DNA of 64,000 nt from Pseudomonas sp. ISL-84 (GTDB taxonomy: Bacteria; Bacillota; Bacilli; Bacillales; Cytobacillaceae), in NCBI GenBank assembly GCA_018613035.1, contig JAGGRA010000039.1:57888-121887 (forward strand), read 5' to 3'. Numbering within the stretch: the stretch's first letter is position 1; every line of letters starts with the position of its first letter. Of the stretch, positions 26,764-36,113 are shown one piece after another. The notes under the pieces were generated by a model that was given only the letters and a program-made list of their open reading frames with translations, did no database searches and had not been told where the DNA came from. The translations under genes were made by a program, and so were the position numbers.

Positions 26764-27744
26764 ATGAAACCAAAAGTTATTATTTATAAAAAGATTCCTC
26801 ATACAGTACTTGCTTATATTAAGGAACATTGTCATGTGAGCTATTATGAAAATCTGGACAACTGGTTAAATCCGCAGTTTTTAAAGGACTTAAGCGATGC
26901 TCAAGGGCTGATCGGCAGCAGTATGAGCATAAACAAAGAATTGCTGGATAAAGCCCCTCAATTAAAAATTGTCTGCAATGCATCAGTCGGATATAACAAT
27001 TTTGATATGGATGAGCTTACAAGAAGGGGAATTATGGCGACTAATACACCTGATGTTTTAACAGATACAACGGCTGATACCATTTTCGGTTTATTGCTTT
27101 CTGCATCAAGAAGGATTTGTGAAATGGATAGATTTGTAAAGGATGGAAAGTGGGAAAAGCTTATCGGCGAGGATTTATTTGGCACAGATGTCCATCATAA
27201 AGTCCTGGGGATTATCGGTATGGGCAGAATCGGCTCAGCTATTGCCAAGCGGGCAAGCCTCGGGTTCGATATGGAAATCTTGTACCATAACCGAAGCAGG
27301 AATGAAAATGCCGAGAAACGATATGGTGCAAAAAGAGCTGAGCTTAAAGAGCTTTTGTCCAAATCGGATTTTGTGTGTTTAATGACTCCGCTCACGGATG
27401 AAACGAAAAATTTAATCAGTTATCCTGAATTTAAATTGATGAAAAAAACCGCGTTTTTTATAAATGGTTCCAGGGGTGAAACCGTGAATGAAGAAGCGCT
27501 GGTGAAGGCTTTATATACAAAAAAAATAGCAGGGGCAGGGCTTGATGTCTATAGTGAAGAACCAATTAATCCTGATCACCCGCTCCTAAAGTTAAAAAAT
27601 GCCGTTACACTGCCGCATATGGGTTCAGCTACTGCAGAAACAAGAACTAAAATGGCGTTACTTGCTGCAGAAAACCTCGTAAAGGGAGTATCTGGCGAAA
27701 CACCGCCATCCCTATTAAATAAATCTCTAATATCAGTAAAATGA
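26764..27744 (+). CDS. D-2-hydroxyacid dehydrogenase (glyoxylate/hydroxypyruvate reductase-like)
   Basis: The 326-aa enzyme has the GIIGMGRIGSAIA Rossmann motif (about 148-160) and the catalytic Arg in NGSRGETV. Glu lies in YSEEP and His in LPHMGSA. Lengths and motifs fit GhrB/GyaR-type glyoxylate or hydroxypyruvate reductases using NADPH. It works on the same 2-oxo/2-hydroxyacid level as GlcDF but in the reducing direction. AAGGAGC precedes the ATG. Confidence 0.85.
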   Translation: MKPKVIIYKKIPHTVLAYIKEHCHVSYYENLDNWLNPQFLKDLSDAQGLIGSSMSINKELLDKAPQLKIVCNASVGYNNFDMDELTRRGIMATNTPDVLTDTTADTIFGLLLSASRRICEMDRFVKDGKWEKLIGEDLFGTDVHHKVLGIIGMGRIGSAIAKRASLGFDMEILYHNRSRNENAEKRYGAKRAELKELLSKSDFVCLMTPLTDETKNLISYPEFKLMKKTAFFINGSRGETVNEEALVKALYTKKIAGAGLDVYSEEPINPDHPLLKLKNAVTLPHMGSATAETRTKMALLAAENLVKGVSGETPPSLLNKSLISVK

Positions 27745-27792
27745 TTTTGACTTTAAGATCCTTCCTCAACATTCAATCCAGGAGGCGGTTAG

Positions 27793-28497
27793 ATGGGAAA
27801 CACAGGCTATCGTGTAATTAAAGATTTTGGACGGCTGGATCAGAGTATAATAGATGGCTACAAATATATTTCTACTCCTGTTATTGGAGATGTAATGGGA
27901 AGAATGAGAGTTATGAATTATGCTATTAAACCAGTCAATATTTCCGGTGTCCACATGGCTGGGAGAGCATTGACAGTAAGGACACATCCATCGGATAATT
28001 TACTTGTACATAAAGCAATGGATCTTGCCCAGCCTGGAGATATTATTGTTGTTGATGCAAGCGGTGATACGGAACATGCCATCATAGGTGAAATCATGTC
28101 CTACTATGCAAAAACGAAAGGGGTTGGCGGGTTTGTAATAGATGGAGCAATCCGGGATCGAATGCAAATTGCCAAACTGGGGCTGCCTGTTTTTGCAAAA
28201 GGATCTACACCGAGAGGGCCATATAAGGAAGGACCGGGTGAAATTAACACAGTTATTAGCTGCGGAAACGTCCCCGTGTCACCTGGTGACGTCATTATCG
28301 GTGATGATGATGGGGTAGTTGTCGTTCCTAAAGGAGAAGCCCATGTTATTTTGGAAAAAGCGACGGAGTTGTCGGAGAAGGAAGAAGAAATACTCCGTGC
28401 CATTGGGCAAGGAAAGTGGGATAGGTCATGGGTGGATAAAATTTTAAAGGAAAAAGGGATTGAAATCGAAGAAAGAAATGAAAAAGCAACAATTTAA
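27793..28497 (+). CDS. RraA-family protein (HMG/CHA aldolase-like)
   Basis: This 234-aa protein has GDIIVVDASG (about 78-87) and the aldolase-type motif GFVIDGAIRDR. Arg and Asp there bind the substrate carboxylate and divalent metal in 4-hydroxy-4-methyl-2-oxoglutarate/CHA aldolases. It is a second, divergent copy beside that at 10332. With the FAH hydrolase next to it, it fits cleavage of a hydroxylated 2-oxodicarboxylate. AGGAGGCGG precedes the start. Confidence 0.78.
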   Translation: MGNTGYRVIKDFGRLDQSIIDGYKYISTPVIGDVMGRMRVMNYAIKPVNISGVHMAGRALTVRTHPSDNLLVHKAMDLAQPGDIIVVDASGDTEHAIIGEIMSYYAKTKGVGGFVIDGAIRDRMQIAKLGLPVFAKGSTPRGPYKEGPGEINTVISCGNVPVSPGDVIIGDDDGVVVVPKGEAHVILEKATELSEKEEEILRAIGQGKWDRSWVDKILKEKGIEIEERNEKATI

Positions 28498-28528
28498 TTG
28501 CTTAGCCATTTTATAGGGAGATGAAATT

Positions 28529-29404
28529 ATGAGATTAGCTACTGTAAAAAGATTTGGAGAAGAGAAAGCAGCAATTATTACTGGACAGGGAGCAATATTA
28601 ATAGAAGCCATCAATAAAAACCTGAATTTAAACTGGGCTTCAAATCTCCTTGATATTATTGAATCAGGCCAGCTAAAACATTTGACAGACTGGTATAATA
28701 AAGACGGAAAAAGCTTGATTGAAGATTTTTATGAAGTGATACCAGCAAGCACTATTGAATATGGTCCATTGTACAGATTCCCAAAAAAGATCTGGGGGAT
28801 AGGGCTAAACTATGTGGAGCATGCTGCTGACTTAAGCGAGTCTGCCCCTAATACAGAGCCGGCAAGCTTTATGAAGCCAACAACAGCCATTATTGGTCCA
28901 AATGATGCAATAAAGATACCTCATCAATCGAACCGTACGACAGCAGAGTCTGAATTGGGTGTCATTATCGGCAAAGAATGCAAGGACGTTTCCATAGAAG
29001 ATGCCCCCAATGTCATTGCTGGATTTACAACGATTATAGATATGACAGCTGAAGATATTTTACAGGTAAATCCCCGCTATTTGACCCGTTCGAAAAGTTT
29101 TGATACTTTCTTTAGTTTTGGACCGCAGTTAGTGACACCAGATGAAGTCGAAAATGTACTTAATTTAAATGTTTCTACTGTTATCAACGGAAAATTGCAC
29201 CGGAAAAACATTGTTTCAAACATGACATTTAATCCTTGGCACTTAGTTTCTTTCCATTCAAAAGTTATGACACTTCTTCCTGGTGATATTATTTCTACCG
29301 GTACACCAGGAGCAGTCGTCATACGGGATGGGGATGTAGTAGAATGCCAGATTGATGGATTCGAAACATTGGCCAACCCGGTTAGGGATTTAAAAGTGAA
29401 CTAA
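28529..29404 (+). CDS. Fumarylacetoacetate-hydrolase (FAH) family protein
   Basis: A 291-aa FAH-fold protein. The metal-binding acids are visible as SELGVIIG (Glu of the ExE motif) and the following conserved Asp in TIIDMTAED; FSFGPQLV and TGTPGAVV are also family strings. Members hydrolyse C-C bonds of acylpyruvates, decarboxylate oxaloacetate, or isomerise 2-oxo-hept-3-ene-dioate. A 2-keto acid substrate agrees with its neighbours. A strong bidirectional terminator follows the stop. Confidence 0.82.
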   Translation: MRLATVKRFGEEKAAIITGQGAILIEAINKNLNLNWASNLLDIIESGQLKHLTDWYNKDGKSLIEDFYEVIPASTIEYGPLYRFPKKIWGIGLNYVEHAADLSESAPNTEPASFMKPTTAIIGPNDAIKIPHQSNRTTAESELGVIIGKECKDVSIEDAPNVIAGFTTIIDMTAEDILQVNPRYLTRSKSFDTFFSFGPQLVTPDEVENVLNLNVSTVINGKLHRKNIVSNMTFNPWHLVSFHSKVMTLLPGDIISTGTPGAVVIRDGDVVECQIDGFETLANPVRDLKVN

Positions 29405-29407
29405 TTT

Positions 29408-29443
29408 AAAATGGCTGTGCCCATAACGGGCACAGCCATTTTT
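29408..29443. terminator. Bidirectional terminator
   Basis: AAAATGGCTGTGCCC and GGGCACAGCCATTTTT form a 15-bp perfect stem with a 5-nt loop and T-runs on both strands. It serves the convergent FAH and IlvD/Edd genes. Confidence 0.92.
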
Positions 29444-29444
29444 A

Positions 29445-31148
29445 TTAATCATTATTTGGCTTGTATAGCAAAAAGTCAAAATCACAGCCCTGATCAGCCT
29501 GGAGAACATGCTTTTGATATAGGGATGCATAGCCCCTCTCAAGAAATGATGGTGGCTGCCACTCCGAACGCCGTTTATCCAATTCCTCTTCTGGTACATG
29601 CAGCTGAAGAATACGTTCTTCTACATTGAGTTCAATGATGTCTCCGGTTTTAACCAGTCCGATTGGACCCCCAGCAGCTGCTTCTGGTGCTGCATGGAGT
29701 ATAACTGTTCCAAAGGCAGTTCCGCTCATCCTCGCATCAGAGATGCGAATCATATCACGGATCCCCTGTTTTAGGAGTTTCTGCGGGATCGGAAGCATTC
29801 CTGCCTCAGGCATACCTGGACCGCCTACCGGTCCTGCATTTTGCAGCACCATGATATCATCTGGTAAGATATCCAGCTCCGGATCATCGATTCGTTCTTC
29901 AAGATCCTTTAATGAAGAAAAAACGACTGCACGGCCTTTATGTTTTAATAACTCCTTGGAAGCTGCCTTTGGTTTTATGACGGCTCCATTGGGTGCAAGG
30001 TTTCCTTTTAATACGGCTATGCCGCCTTCACCATGCAATGGTTTTTCAAACCGTGTAATAATATCGCGGTATGTATCTGAGCACTTGATATTCTCCAGGT
30101 TTTTACCCATGGTTTGTCCAGTGACCGTTAATTCATCGGTATGCAGCAATGATTCCAGCTCTTTTAAGACAACTGGGGCCCCGCCCGCTTTAAAGAAGTC
30201 CTCCATTTGATACTTGCCAGCTGGGCGCAAGTTGGCGATAAATGGAGTGGTTCGGCTTAATTCATCAAAAAGATTTAATGGCAGTTCAATATTCAGACGC
30301 CCTGCAATAGCTATTAGATGGATAACGGCATTCGTCGATCCCCCGACAGCCATCAGCATTCGAATTGCATTTTCGATTGATTTCCTTGTAATAATCTGTG
30401 AAGGGGTAATATCTTTTTCTACTAATTCAACAATTTTTTTCCCAGTTTGGACAGCATGCTCGAGCCTGCGGTTATGTGTTGCAGGTATGGCAGCACCGCC
30501 AGGAAGCATCATTCCCATCGCTTCTGCACAAACCGCCATCGTACTGGCACTCCCCATAACCATACAATGTCCGGCAGTGGGTGCCAGCGCTTTATTGATT
30601 TCTTCAATTTCCTGATCATTTACTTTTTCTCCGCGATATTCCTGCCAGAAATATCTGCAGTCCGAACAAGCTCCCAGCGTTCGGCCCTCATACTCGCCAT
30701 TATTCATCGGTCCTCCTGTAATAAGAATAGAAGGAATATCAGCACTGGCGGCACCCATCAATTGAGATGGAGTAACTTTATCGCATCCCCCAATTAATAC
30801 AACCCCATCAATAGGCTGTGCACGTATCATTTCCTCTGTATCCATTGCAGCTAGATTTCTATAAAGCATTGTGGTTGGGCTAGTATTTATTTCACCCAAA
30901 GATATAGTAGGAAATTCTAAAGGGATTCCGCCAGCCATTAGAACGCCGTTTTTAATAGCAGTAATTAAAGGTTCAATATGGGAATGGCACCGATTGATTT
31001 CACTCTTTGTATTGCAAATGCCAATAACCGGTTTATTAAAATCCTCCGGGTCATATCCCAGATGTCTATTAAAGGCTTGTCTAATAAACTGGCTAAACCC
31101 TTTATCTCCATAAGAGGTCAATTTCTTCTTTTTAATTTCTTCTGTCAT
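29445..31148 (-). CDS. IlvD/Edd-family [Fe-S] dehydratase (sugar-acid dehydratase type)
   Basis: The 567-aa enzyme dehydrates a 2,3-dihydroxy acid to a 2-oxo-3-deoxy acid. Cluster cysteines are in ICNTKSEIN, GGCDKVTPS and AGHCMVMG; the SDARMSGTAFG motif near the C-terminus carries the catalytic Ser. The C(N)T...GGCDK pattern with a Cys in GACSDCR is more like pentonate dehydratases than biosynthetic IlvD, though the distinction is not certain. Start is ATG 31148 behind AAAGGAG. It is transcribed divergently from the LarA-like gene. Confidence 0.82.
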   Translation of the reverse strand: MTEEIKKKKLTSYGDKGFSQFIRQAFNRHLGYDPEDFNKPVIGICNTKSEINRCHSHIEPLITAIKNGVLMAGGIPLEFPTISLGEINTSPTTMLYRNLAAMDTEEMIRAQPIDGVVLIGGCDKVTPSQLMGAASADIPSILITGGPMNNGEYEGRTLGACSDCRYFWQEYRGEKVNDQEIEEINKALAPTAGHCMVMGSASTMAVCAEAMGMMLPGGAAIPATHNRRLEHAVQTGKKIVELVEKDITPSQIITRKSIENAIRMLMAVGGSTNAVIHLIAIAGRLNIELPLNLFDELSRTTPFIANLRPAGKYQMEDFFKAGGAPVVLKELESLLHTDELTVTGQTMGKNLENIKCSDTYRDIITRFEKPLHGEGGIAVLKGNLAPNGAVIKPKAASKELLKHKGRAVVFSSLKDLEERIDDPELDILPDDIMVLQNAGPVGGPGMPEAGMLPIPQKLLKQGIRDMIRISDARMSGTAFGTVILHAAPEAAAGGPIGLVKTGDIIELNVEERILQLHVPEEELDKRRSEWQPPSFLERGYASLYQKHVLQADQGCDFDFLLYKPNND

Positions 31149-31484
31149 GATCTTATTCTCCTTTTTTATAGAATTTTAGTTCTATTAATCTTGTCTGTAG
31201 ATTTTCGTTGGTGAAATCTACAGTCTGAGTTATTCCGGGGAGCTCTCGGCGGTCTGTTCCTGCAGGCTTACCTATTAATTTTCTCTCCCGATTGGTTATC
31301 ATTGAGAAACTCGCATAGCATGCGGGGAAGCAAAACCATTCTTAGAATTTACAAGTCATTAGCTCCAATCTAAATTGTGCCAAAAATTAAAAACACTAAT
31401 TGAAAATTATGAATATAATTATATTTTATTTTATTAGTAATTTCTATAAAATTTTATATATTATTAATGAAAGTCAATAATTCA

Positions 31485-31514
31485 TTGACATAATTTTCAG
31501 AAATATTCTATACT
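31485..31514 (+). promoter_or_regulatory. Sigma-A promoter of the LarA-like operon
   Basis: TTGACA (31485-31490, consensus -35) and TATACT (31509-31514, five of six to the -10) are 18 bp apart, about 66 bp upstream of the first start codon. Confidence 0.75.
31492..31506 (+). promoter_or_regulatory. Candidate CodY box within the promoter
   Basis: AATTTTCAGAAATAT matches the CodY consensus AATTTTCWGAAAATT at 13 of 15 positions and lies exactly in the spacer of the promoter, where binding would block RNA polymerase. Confidence 0.5.
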
Positions 31515-31579
31515 TGGTATATATGATTAACTTTTTTCCATAAATAATAAACTGATTGAAATTGAAAGGGAGTGAAGAG

Positions 31580-32848
31580 ATGTTTGAGCTTTTTGAAATC
31601 GAACAGCAGTTTCCAGATGATAGACTTACCGATATAAAAGGGAAAATTCATAGTGAACTAAATCAATACCTGCGTACTGAACATTTGCCTAAAGGAGCAG
31701 AGATTGCGATTACAGCCGGGAGCAGGGGAATATCAAATATCGTACTAATTCTTAAAGAAACGGCAACTTTTTTAAAAAATTTAGGGTATAGGCCGTTTCT
31801 GGTTCCTGCAATGGGCAGCCATGGGGGGGCGACAGCAGAAGGCCAGGTAGAGGTGCTTAAACATTTGGGCATTACTGAAGAAACAGTTGGTGCAGAAATC
31901 CGTTCTTCCATGGACGTTGAGCTTTTGGGACATACACCAAAAGGGCAGCCGGTTTATATGGATAAAATCGCGTATCATGCTGATGGAATCCTGGTTATTA
32001 ACCGAATTAAAGCACACACAGCTTTTAGAGGAAGAGTGGAAAGCGGCTTGAGCAAAATGGTCACAATTGGCCTGGGGAAGATTAAGGGAGCTTCTTTTGT
32101 TCACAGTGATGGCGCTTTAAAGATGGCAGAAAATATTGAAGAAGTTTCATCTTTTGCTCTTCAACATAGTCCAATTTTAATGGGATTGGCCATTATCGAA
32201 AATGGATATGATGAAACGGCTGATATAGCAGGTGTAACAGTGGAAAGCTGGCATTCCAAGGAAGAGGAACTTCTTCATTATTCTAAGTCCATGATGCCGA
32301 GCCTGCCAGTCAATAATATTGACCTTCTGCTGGTTGAAGAAATGGGTAAGTGCTTTAGCGGTACGGGAATGGACCCTAATATTATCGGAAGATGGCGAAT
32401 TGATGGGGTAGAGGAACCGAAATTTCCTGCTGTAAGCAAACTGGCGGTTCTGGACTTGGCAGAAAGGTCCTTTGGCAACGCTCAAGGAATTGGATTGGCT
32501 GATTTTACAACACAAAGATTGGTGGATAAAATGGACCGCAAATCTACATACACAAATGCACTAACAGCCACATATTTAAGGCGCGCGATGCTGCCAATGA
32601 TTTATGATACAGAAAAAGAAACAGTAGAAACAGCCATTTACAGCCTAGGTCCGAAAATTGACAAGGGGACTATTAAACTTGTCCAAATTCCTAATACACT
32701 CCATTTAAATCGAATATTTGCAACTTCTCCCGTTCTAGAGGAGTTAAAGAGATCAAATCGTAAGTTTACTATAAAAGGTTCTCATCAGCTGACATTTGAC
32801 GAGAGCGGTGACATATTAAAGAAATTGACTGTCCACCAGTATAGTTAA
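31580..32848 (+). CDS. LarA-domain (DUF2088-type) protein, putative 2-hydroxyacid racemase/epimerase
   Basis: The 422-aa protein carries GSHGGATAEG (about 82-91), comparable to the His-containing G.HR..T.EE motif of nickel-pincer lactate racemase. NRIKAHTAFRG and ESGLSKM follow, resembling the His and cofactor-bearing Lys region. LarA homologues racemise or epimerise 2-hydroxyacids. The typical accessory genes larB, larC and larE are not in the window, so cofactor supply would come from elsewhere. ATG 31580 follows AAAGGGAG. Coupling with a UxaA-type lyase suggests it adjusts the stereochemistry of a hydroxyacid. Confidence 0.6.
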   Translation: MFELFEIEQQFPDDRLTDIKGKIHSELNQYLRTEHLPKGAEIAITAGSRGISNIVLILKETATFLKNLGYRPFLVPAMGSHGGATAEGQVEVLKHLGITEETVGAEIRSSMDVELLGHTPKGQPVYMDKIAYHADGILVINRIKAHTAFRGRVESGLSKMVTIGLGKIKGASFVHSDGALKMAENIEEVSSFALQHSPILMGLAIIENGYDETADIAGVTVESWHSKEEELLHYSKSMMPSLPVNNIDLLLVEEMGKCFSGTGMDPNIIGRWRIDGVEEPKFPAVSKLAVLDLAERSFGNAQGIGLADFTTQRLVDKMDRKSTYTNALTATYLRRAMLPMIYDTEKETVETAIYSLGPKIDKGTIKLVQIPNTLHLNRIFATSPVLEELKRSNRKFTIKGSHQLTFDESGDILKKLTVHQYS

Positions 32849-32861
32849 CTAGGAGGTTAAC

Positions 32862-33164
32862 ATGGAAAACACTATTAATCTTCAAAAAGCTGCTCTTGTT
32901 ATAGATCCTTCAGATAATGTGGCGGTTGCCCTCACTGACCTGAAAAAAGGGGAAATGTGTTTTTTGCGCTTCAGTGACAAAGAGGAAGAGGTAACGCTCC
33001 TTGAAGATATAGCTTTTGGCCATAAACTGGCAATCTTTGATATTGAAAAAGATGAAAGCGTTTTAAAGTATGGTGAGGAAATTGGAAAAATGTTGGTCAG
33101 TGTTCAAAAGGGAGCTTATATTCATAACCATAATATGTACTGTGAAAGGGGTATGAAATCATAA
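32862..33164 (+). CDS. UxaA/SuyA-type small subunit (SAF domain)
   Basis: This 100-aa protein corresponds to the N-terminal SAF domain of altronate/galactarate dehydratases, present as a separate small subunit. It has the typical VALTDLKKGE and GHKLAIFDIEKDE segments and ends in a His-rich NHNMYC. Split systems include altronate dehydratases of Gram-positives and sulfolactate sulfo-lyase (SuyA). It overlaps the large subunit by 1 nt. Confidence 0.75.
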   Translation: MENTINLQKAALVIDPSDNVAVALTDLKKGEMCFLRFSDKEEEVTLLEDIAFGHKLAIFDIEKDESVLKYGEEIGKMLVSVQKGAYIHNHNMYCERGMKS

Positions 33165-34333
33165 TGGCAGATACATTTATGGGATTCAGGAGAAAAAATG
33201 GAACTGTAGGCGTCCGTAATCAAATAGCCATTATCCCATCTGTTTTTTGCTCGGCAAAAGTGGCAGAAAGAATAGCTTATCAGGTGCCAGGCAGCGTATA
33301 TTTTAGGCACCCAGTGGGATGCAGCCAGGTTGGGGAGGATTTAGAGGTTACTGCTAAAACGCTAATAGCGATTGGGAAAAATCCCAATTTTGCCGGAGTT
33401 GTAGTGGTAGGTTTGGGATGTGAAAGATTTTCTCCCTATGAATTAGCAGAAGGGATTGCTCCAGCAAATAAAATGCTGGAAACAGTCATTATTCAAACGG
33501 AAGGAGATTCTCTGGCAGCGATTCAAAAAGGAAGCAAGATTGCACGGGAAATGCAGCAAATTGCCTCCGGGCAGGTTCGTGAGGAGGTTCCTGTAAGTGA
33601 ATTAATGATCGGACTTAACTGCGGGGGTTCTGATATGACATCCGGATTAATTGCAAATCCAGCTTTGGGCATAGCTTCGGATAAACTTGTGTCACAGGGA
33701 GGCTCTTCAATATTAAGTGAAATTACAGAATTAATCGGAACAGAGGATATCTTGGCAAGAAGAGCGATTAATGAAAATGTAGCAAAGGAAATTAGGGAAA
33801 CGATTTATCGTACAGAAGAAAAACTAAGAAGACAGACACAGAACTCAAGCAATAAAGACAGAACCCACTTAATTTCTACAGGAAACTATGCTGGCGGATT
33901 ATCAAGCGTCGTTGAGAAGTCTCTTGGCAGCATGAAAAAGTCCGGCAATTCTCCCTTTTCAGGTGTCATTCAATATGGGCATCAGCCAGATAAAAAAGGG
34001 TTATTTTTACTTGATTCTCCTGGCCACGATGGTGAAGTATCAACAGGGGAAGCGGCAGCAGGAGCCCAAATTATTCTATTCCCAACCGGAAGGGGAACAC
34101 CTACAGGGTTTCCAGGTGTGCCAGTAATAAAAATCACAGGCAATCCGAAAACCTACACAAAAATGAGGGAAAATATCGATATTAACGCAGGCCAAGTTTT
34201 AACTGGTGAAAAGTCATTAGAACAAATGGGAAATGAAATTTATCAGGAGATTTTAGAGGTAGCTTCCGGGAAGCATGTAAAAGCAGAAGTTCTGGGTCAT
34301 GATGAACAATTCTGTGTAACTAGGCTGCCATAA
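33164..34333 (+). CDS. UxaA/SuyB-type large subunit (dehydratase or sulfo-lyase)
   Basis: A 389-aa enzyme of the UxaA/GarD family with VGVRNQIAI (about 16-24), HPVGCSQVGED, VVVGLGCE and GLNCGGSDMTSG. It eliminates water from altronate or galactarate-type hydroxyacids, or sulfite from (R)-sulfolactate in the Suy branch. Sizes of the 100 + 389 aa pair fit either. The ComDE-like and 2-hydroxyacid dehydrogenase genes elsewhere make the Suy option worth testing, but no sulfite-handling gene was seen. The C-terminus contains FPTGRGTPTGFPG. Confidence 0.75.
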   Translation: MADTFMGFRRKNGTVGVRNQIAIIPSVFCSAKVAERIAYQVPGSVYFRHPVGCSQVGEDLEVTAKTLIAIGKNPNFAGVVVVGLGCERFSPYELAEGIAPANKMLETVIIQTEGDSLAAIQKGSKIAREMQQIASGQVREEVPVSELMIGLNCGGSDMTSGLIANPALGIASDKLVSQGGSSILSEITELIGTEDILARRAINENVAKEIRETIYRTEEKLRRQTQNSSNKDRTHLISTGNYAGGLSSVVEKSLGSMKKSGNSPFSGVIQYGHQPDKKGLFLLDSPGHDGEVSTGEAAAGAQIILFPTGRGTPTGFPGVPVIKITGNPKTYTKMRENIDINAGQVLTGEKSLEQMGNEIYQEILEVASGKHVKAEVLGHDEQFCVTRLP

Positions 34334-34456
34334 TTAAGAATAGCAATAATTTAGTAAAGGCATGTGAAAGCTCATTGTTAATTGGAGTTGGATGAACAGG
34401 CAGGTTTAACAGGGCCTAAAATTAATAGTAGGGGATTAAAGAAAGGCGGTTTTTTA

Positions 34457-35242
34457 ATGGAACTTAATCTAGCAGGAAAAGTAGCATTGGTTATTGCATC
34501 AAGCCAGGGGTTAGGAAAAGCGATAGCATCAGAATTGGCCAAAGAGGGTGCCAACGTCATGCTTACGAGCCGAAATGAAGATAAGCTTCAAACAGCAAGA
34601 GAAGAGCTTGATAGATTGGGTAAAGGGAAAATATCCTATTATCCTTGCGATATAACAAAACCTGAGGAGATAGAGGCCCTTATCCGAAAAACAAAAGAAG
34701 AATTAGGAAAGATTGATATTCTGGTCAATAATGCAGGCGGACCTCCAGGGGGGACGTTTGAGAAATTTAACGACGAAGATTGGCAAAACGCATTTGAATT
34801 AAATCTGCTAAGCTATGTTAGGCTGATCAGGGCTGCCCTTCCTGACTTAAAGAAAGATGGGGGACGAATTATCAATATTGCTTCATCCTCTATTAAGACT
34901 CCAATCCCAGGTCTTATTTTATCGAATACATTCCGTTTGGGAGTTGTCGGACTTGCAAAAAGCCTGGCAGAAGAGCTGGCACCTTATAATATCCTGGTAA
35001 ACACTGTAGCTCCTGGCAGAATTGCGACTGATCGGGTAGCTTTTCTGGATCAAATGAAAGCGGAAAATCAGGGGAAAACACGCGAGGAAGTTGAAGAAGC
35101 CTCTAAGAAGACGATTCCTTTAGGACGCTATGGCCATCCGGAAGAATTTGCAAAGGTAGTTGCCTTCCTGGCTTCAGATGCAAGTTCGTTTGTTACCGGT
35201 ACTTCTCTCTTGGTTGACGGTGGAATGGTAAAAGCCATCTAA
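34457..35242 (+). CDS. SDR-family protein with altered active site
   Basis: The 261-aa SDR has SSQGLGKAIA (cofactor motif variant of TGxxxGxG), NNAGGPPGG and a C-terminal ASFVTGTSLLVDGG. The expected YxxxK is replaced by LSNTF-R, a feature shared by a known divergent SDR group. Thus oxidoreductase activity is likely but not by the classical Tyr/Lys mechanism. The ATG at 34457 follows AAAGGCGG; an upstream ATG at 34382 has no ribosome site. Confidence 0.78.
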   Translation: MELNLAGKVALVIASSQGLGKAIASELAKEGANVMLTSRNEDKLQTAREELDRLGKGKISYYPCDITKPEEIEALIRKTKEELGKIDILVNNAGGPPGGTFEKFNDEDWQNAFELNLLSYVRLIRAALPDLKKDGGRIINIASSSIKTPIPGLILSNTFRLGVVGLAKSLAEELAPYNILVNTVAPGRIATDRVAFLDQMKAENQGKTREEVEEASKKTIPLGRYGHPEEFAKVVAFLASDASSFVTGTSLLVDGGMVKAI

Positions 35243-35291
35243 TATTGGAATATAAAGTTCAATAATCAGTTTTTCAAGGAAGTGAATATTT

Positions 35292-36065
35292 TTGAGTATT
35301 ATTTTTAAAGAAAACGAAGAAACGGCTATTTTACAGCTTTATAGGGAAAATGGCTATAATGCGCTGGACTATGAAACTTTCTTGCAGCTGCATGATTCAC
35401 TCATAAAAATTAAGGAATCTGATTCATATAAAACAGTCATTATTACAGGCTCAGGCTCTATTGCTTTTACTGCAGGGGCAGATTTAAAAGAAAGGATAAA
35501 CATGGGCCCCCAGGAGGTACAGGATTATCTGGACAAAGCCAGACAAACTTATCGTGAAATTGAAAGTCTCCCTCAGCCTGTTATTTCGGCAGTAAACGGT
35601 TTATGCATTGGCGGAGGATTGGAAATGTCTCTTGCCTGTGATCTAAGAATAGCAGCTTCCCATAGCTTATTCAGTCTTCCCGAAGTCAAAATTGGAATTA
35701 TCCCTGGTGTGGGAGGAACACAAAGACTTTTAAGAGCAGTCGGTGAATTGCACGCAAAAGAGCTTATCTTTACCGGCAAGAAGATAACCGCAGAGAGGGC
35801 TTTATCCATCGGTTTGATCAGTGAGGTTGTTGAAGGAAGACCAGTTTTGGAAAGGGCTTTGGAAATTGCAGAAGAGATAAATCAGAATGCGCCGCTGTCA
35901 CTAAAAGAATCAAAAGCTGCCATCAATTTTGGACGCAGCGTCACACTTGAAGAGGGGCTTTTTTATGAAGCTGAAGCATATGGAAGAGTGCTGAATACTG
36001 AAGACCGAAATGAGGCACTTGCTGCTTTCAGGGAAAAGCGGAAACCAGTTTTTAAAGGCAGATAA
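35292..36065 (+). CDS. Enoyl-CoA hydratase/isomerase
   Basis: The 257-aa crotonase has AFTAGADLKER (about 58-68) and NGLCIGGGLEMSLACDLRIA. The catalytic acids sit in GGGLEM (first Glu, about 112) and PEVKIGIIPGVGGTQRL (second Glu, about 132), both present as in true hydratases. Start is TTG at 35292 behind AAGGAAGTG. It precedes two acyl-CoA dehydrogenases and belongs to the same beta-oxidation-like operon. Confidence 0.88.
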   Translation: MSIIFKENEETAILQLYRENGYNALDYETFLQLHDSLIKIKESDSYKTVIITGSGSIAFTAGADLKERINMGPQEVQDYLDKARQTYREIESLPQPVISAVNGLCIGGGLEMSLACDLRIAASHSLFSLPEVKIGIIPGVGGTQRLLRAVGELHAKELIFTGKKITAERALSIGLISEVVEGRPVLERALEIAEEINQNAPLSLKESKAAINFGRSVTLEEGLFYEAEAYGRVLNTEDRNEALAAFREKRKPVFKGR

Positions 36066-36113
36066 AGATCGGTTATATGTCTGCTTTACTCTTTGAAGAA
36101 CGGAGGCATTATT

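Larger units (their letters stand above)
31149..31579. promoter_or_regulatory. Divergent regulatory region between ilvD-like and larA-like genes
   Basis: The 431-bp gap holds the ribosome site of the minus-strand dehydratase (AAAGGAG near 31162), a mixed-composition part at 31210-31340 with no recognised element, and an AT-rich part from 31370. A good plus-strand promoter sits at 31485-31514 with an overlapping CodY-like box. Confidence 0.6.

Noticed and set aside
29626..30615. Long plus-strand frames opposite the IlvD/Edd gene
   Set aside because: They mirror a well-supported dehydratase with all motifs on the other strand, and lack ribosome sites and family features.
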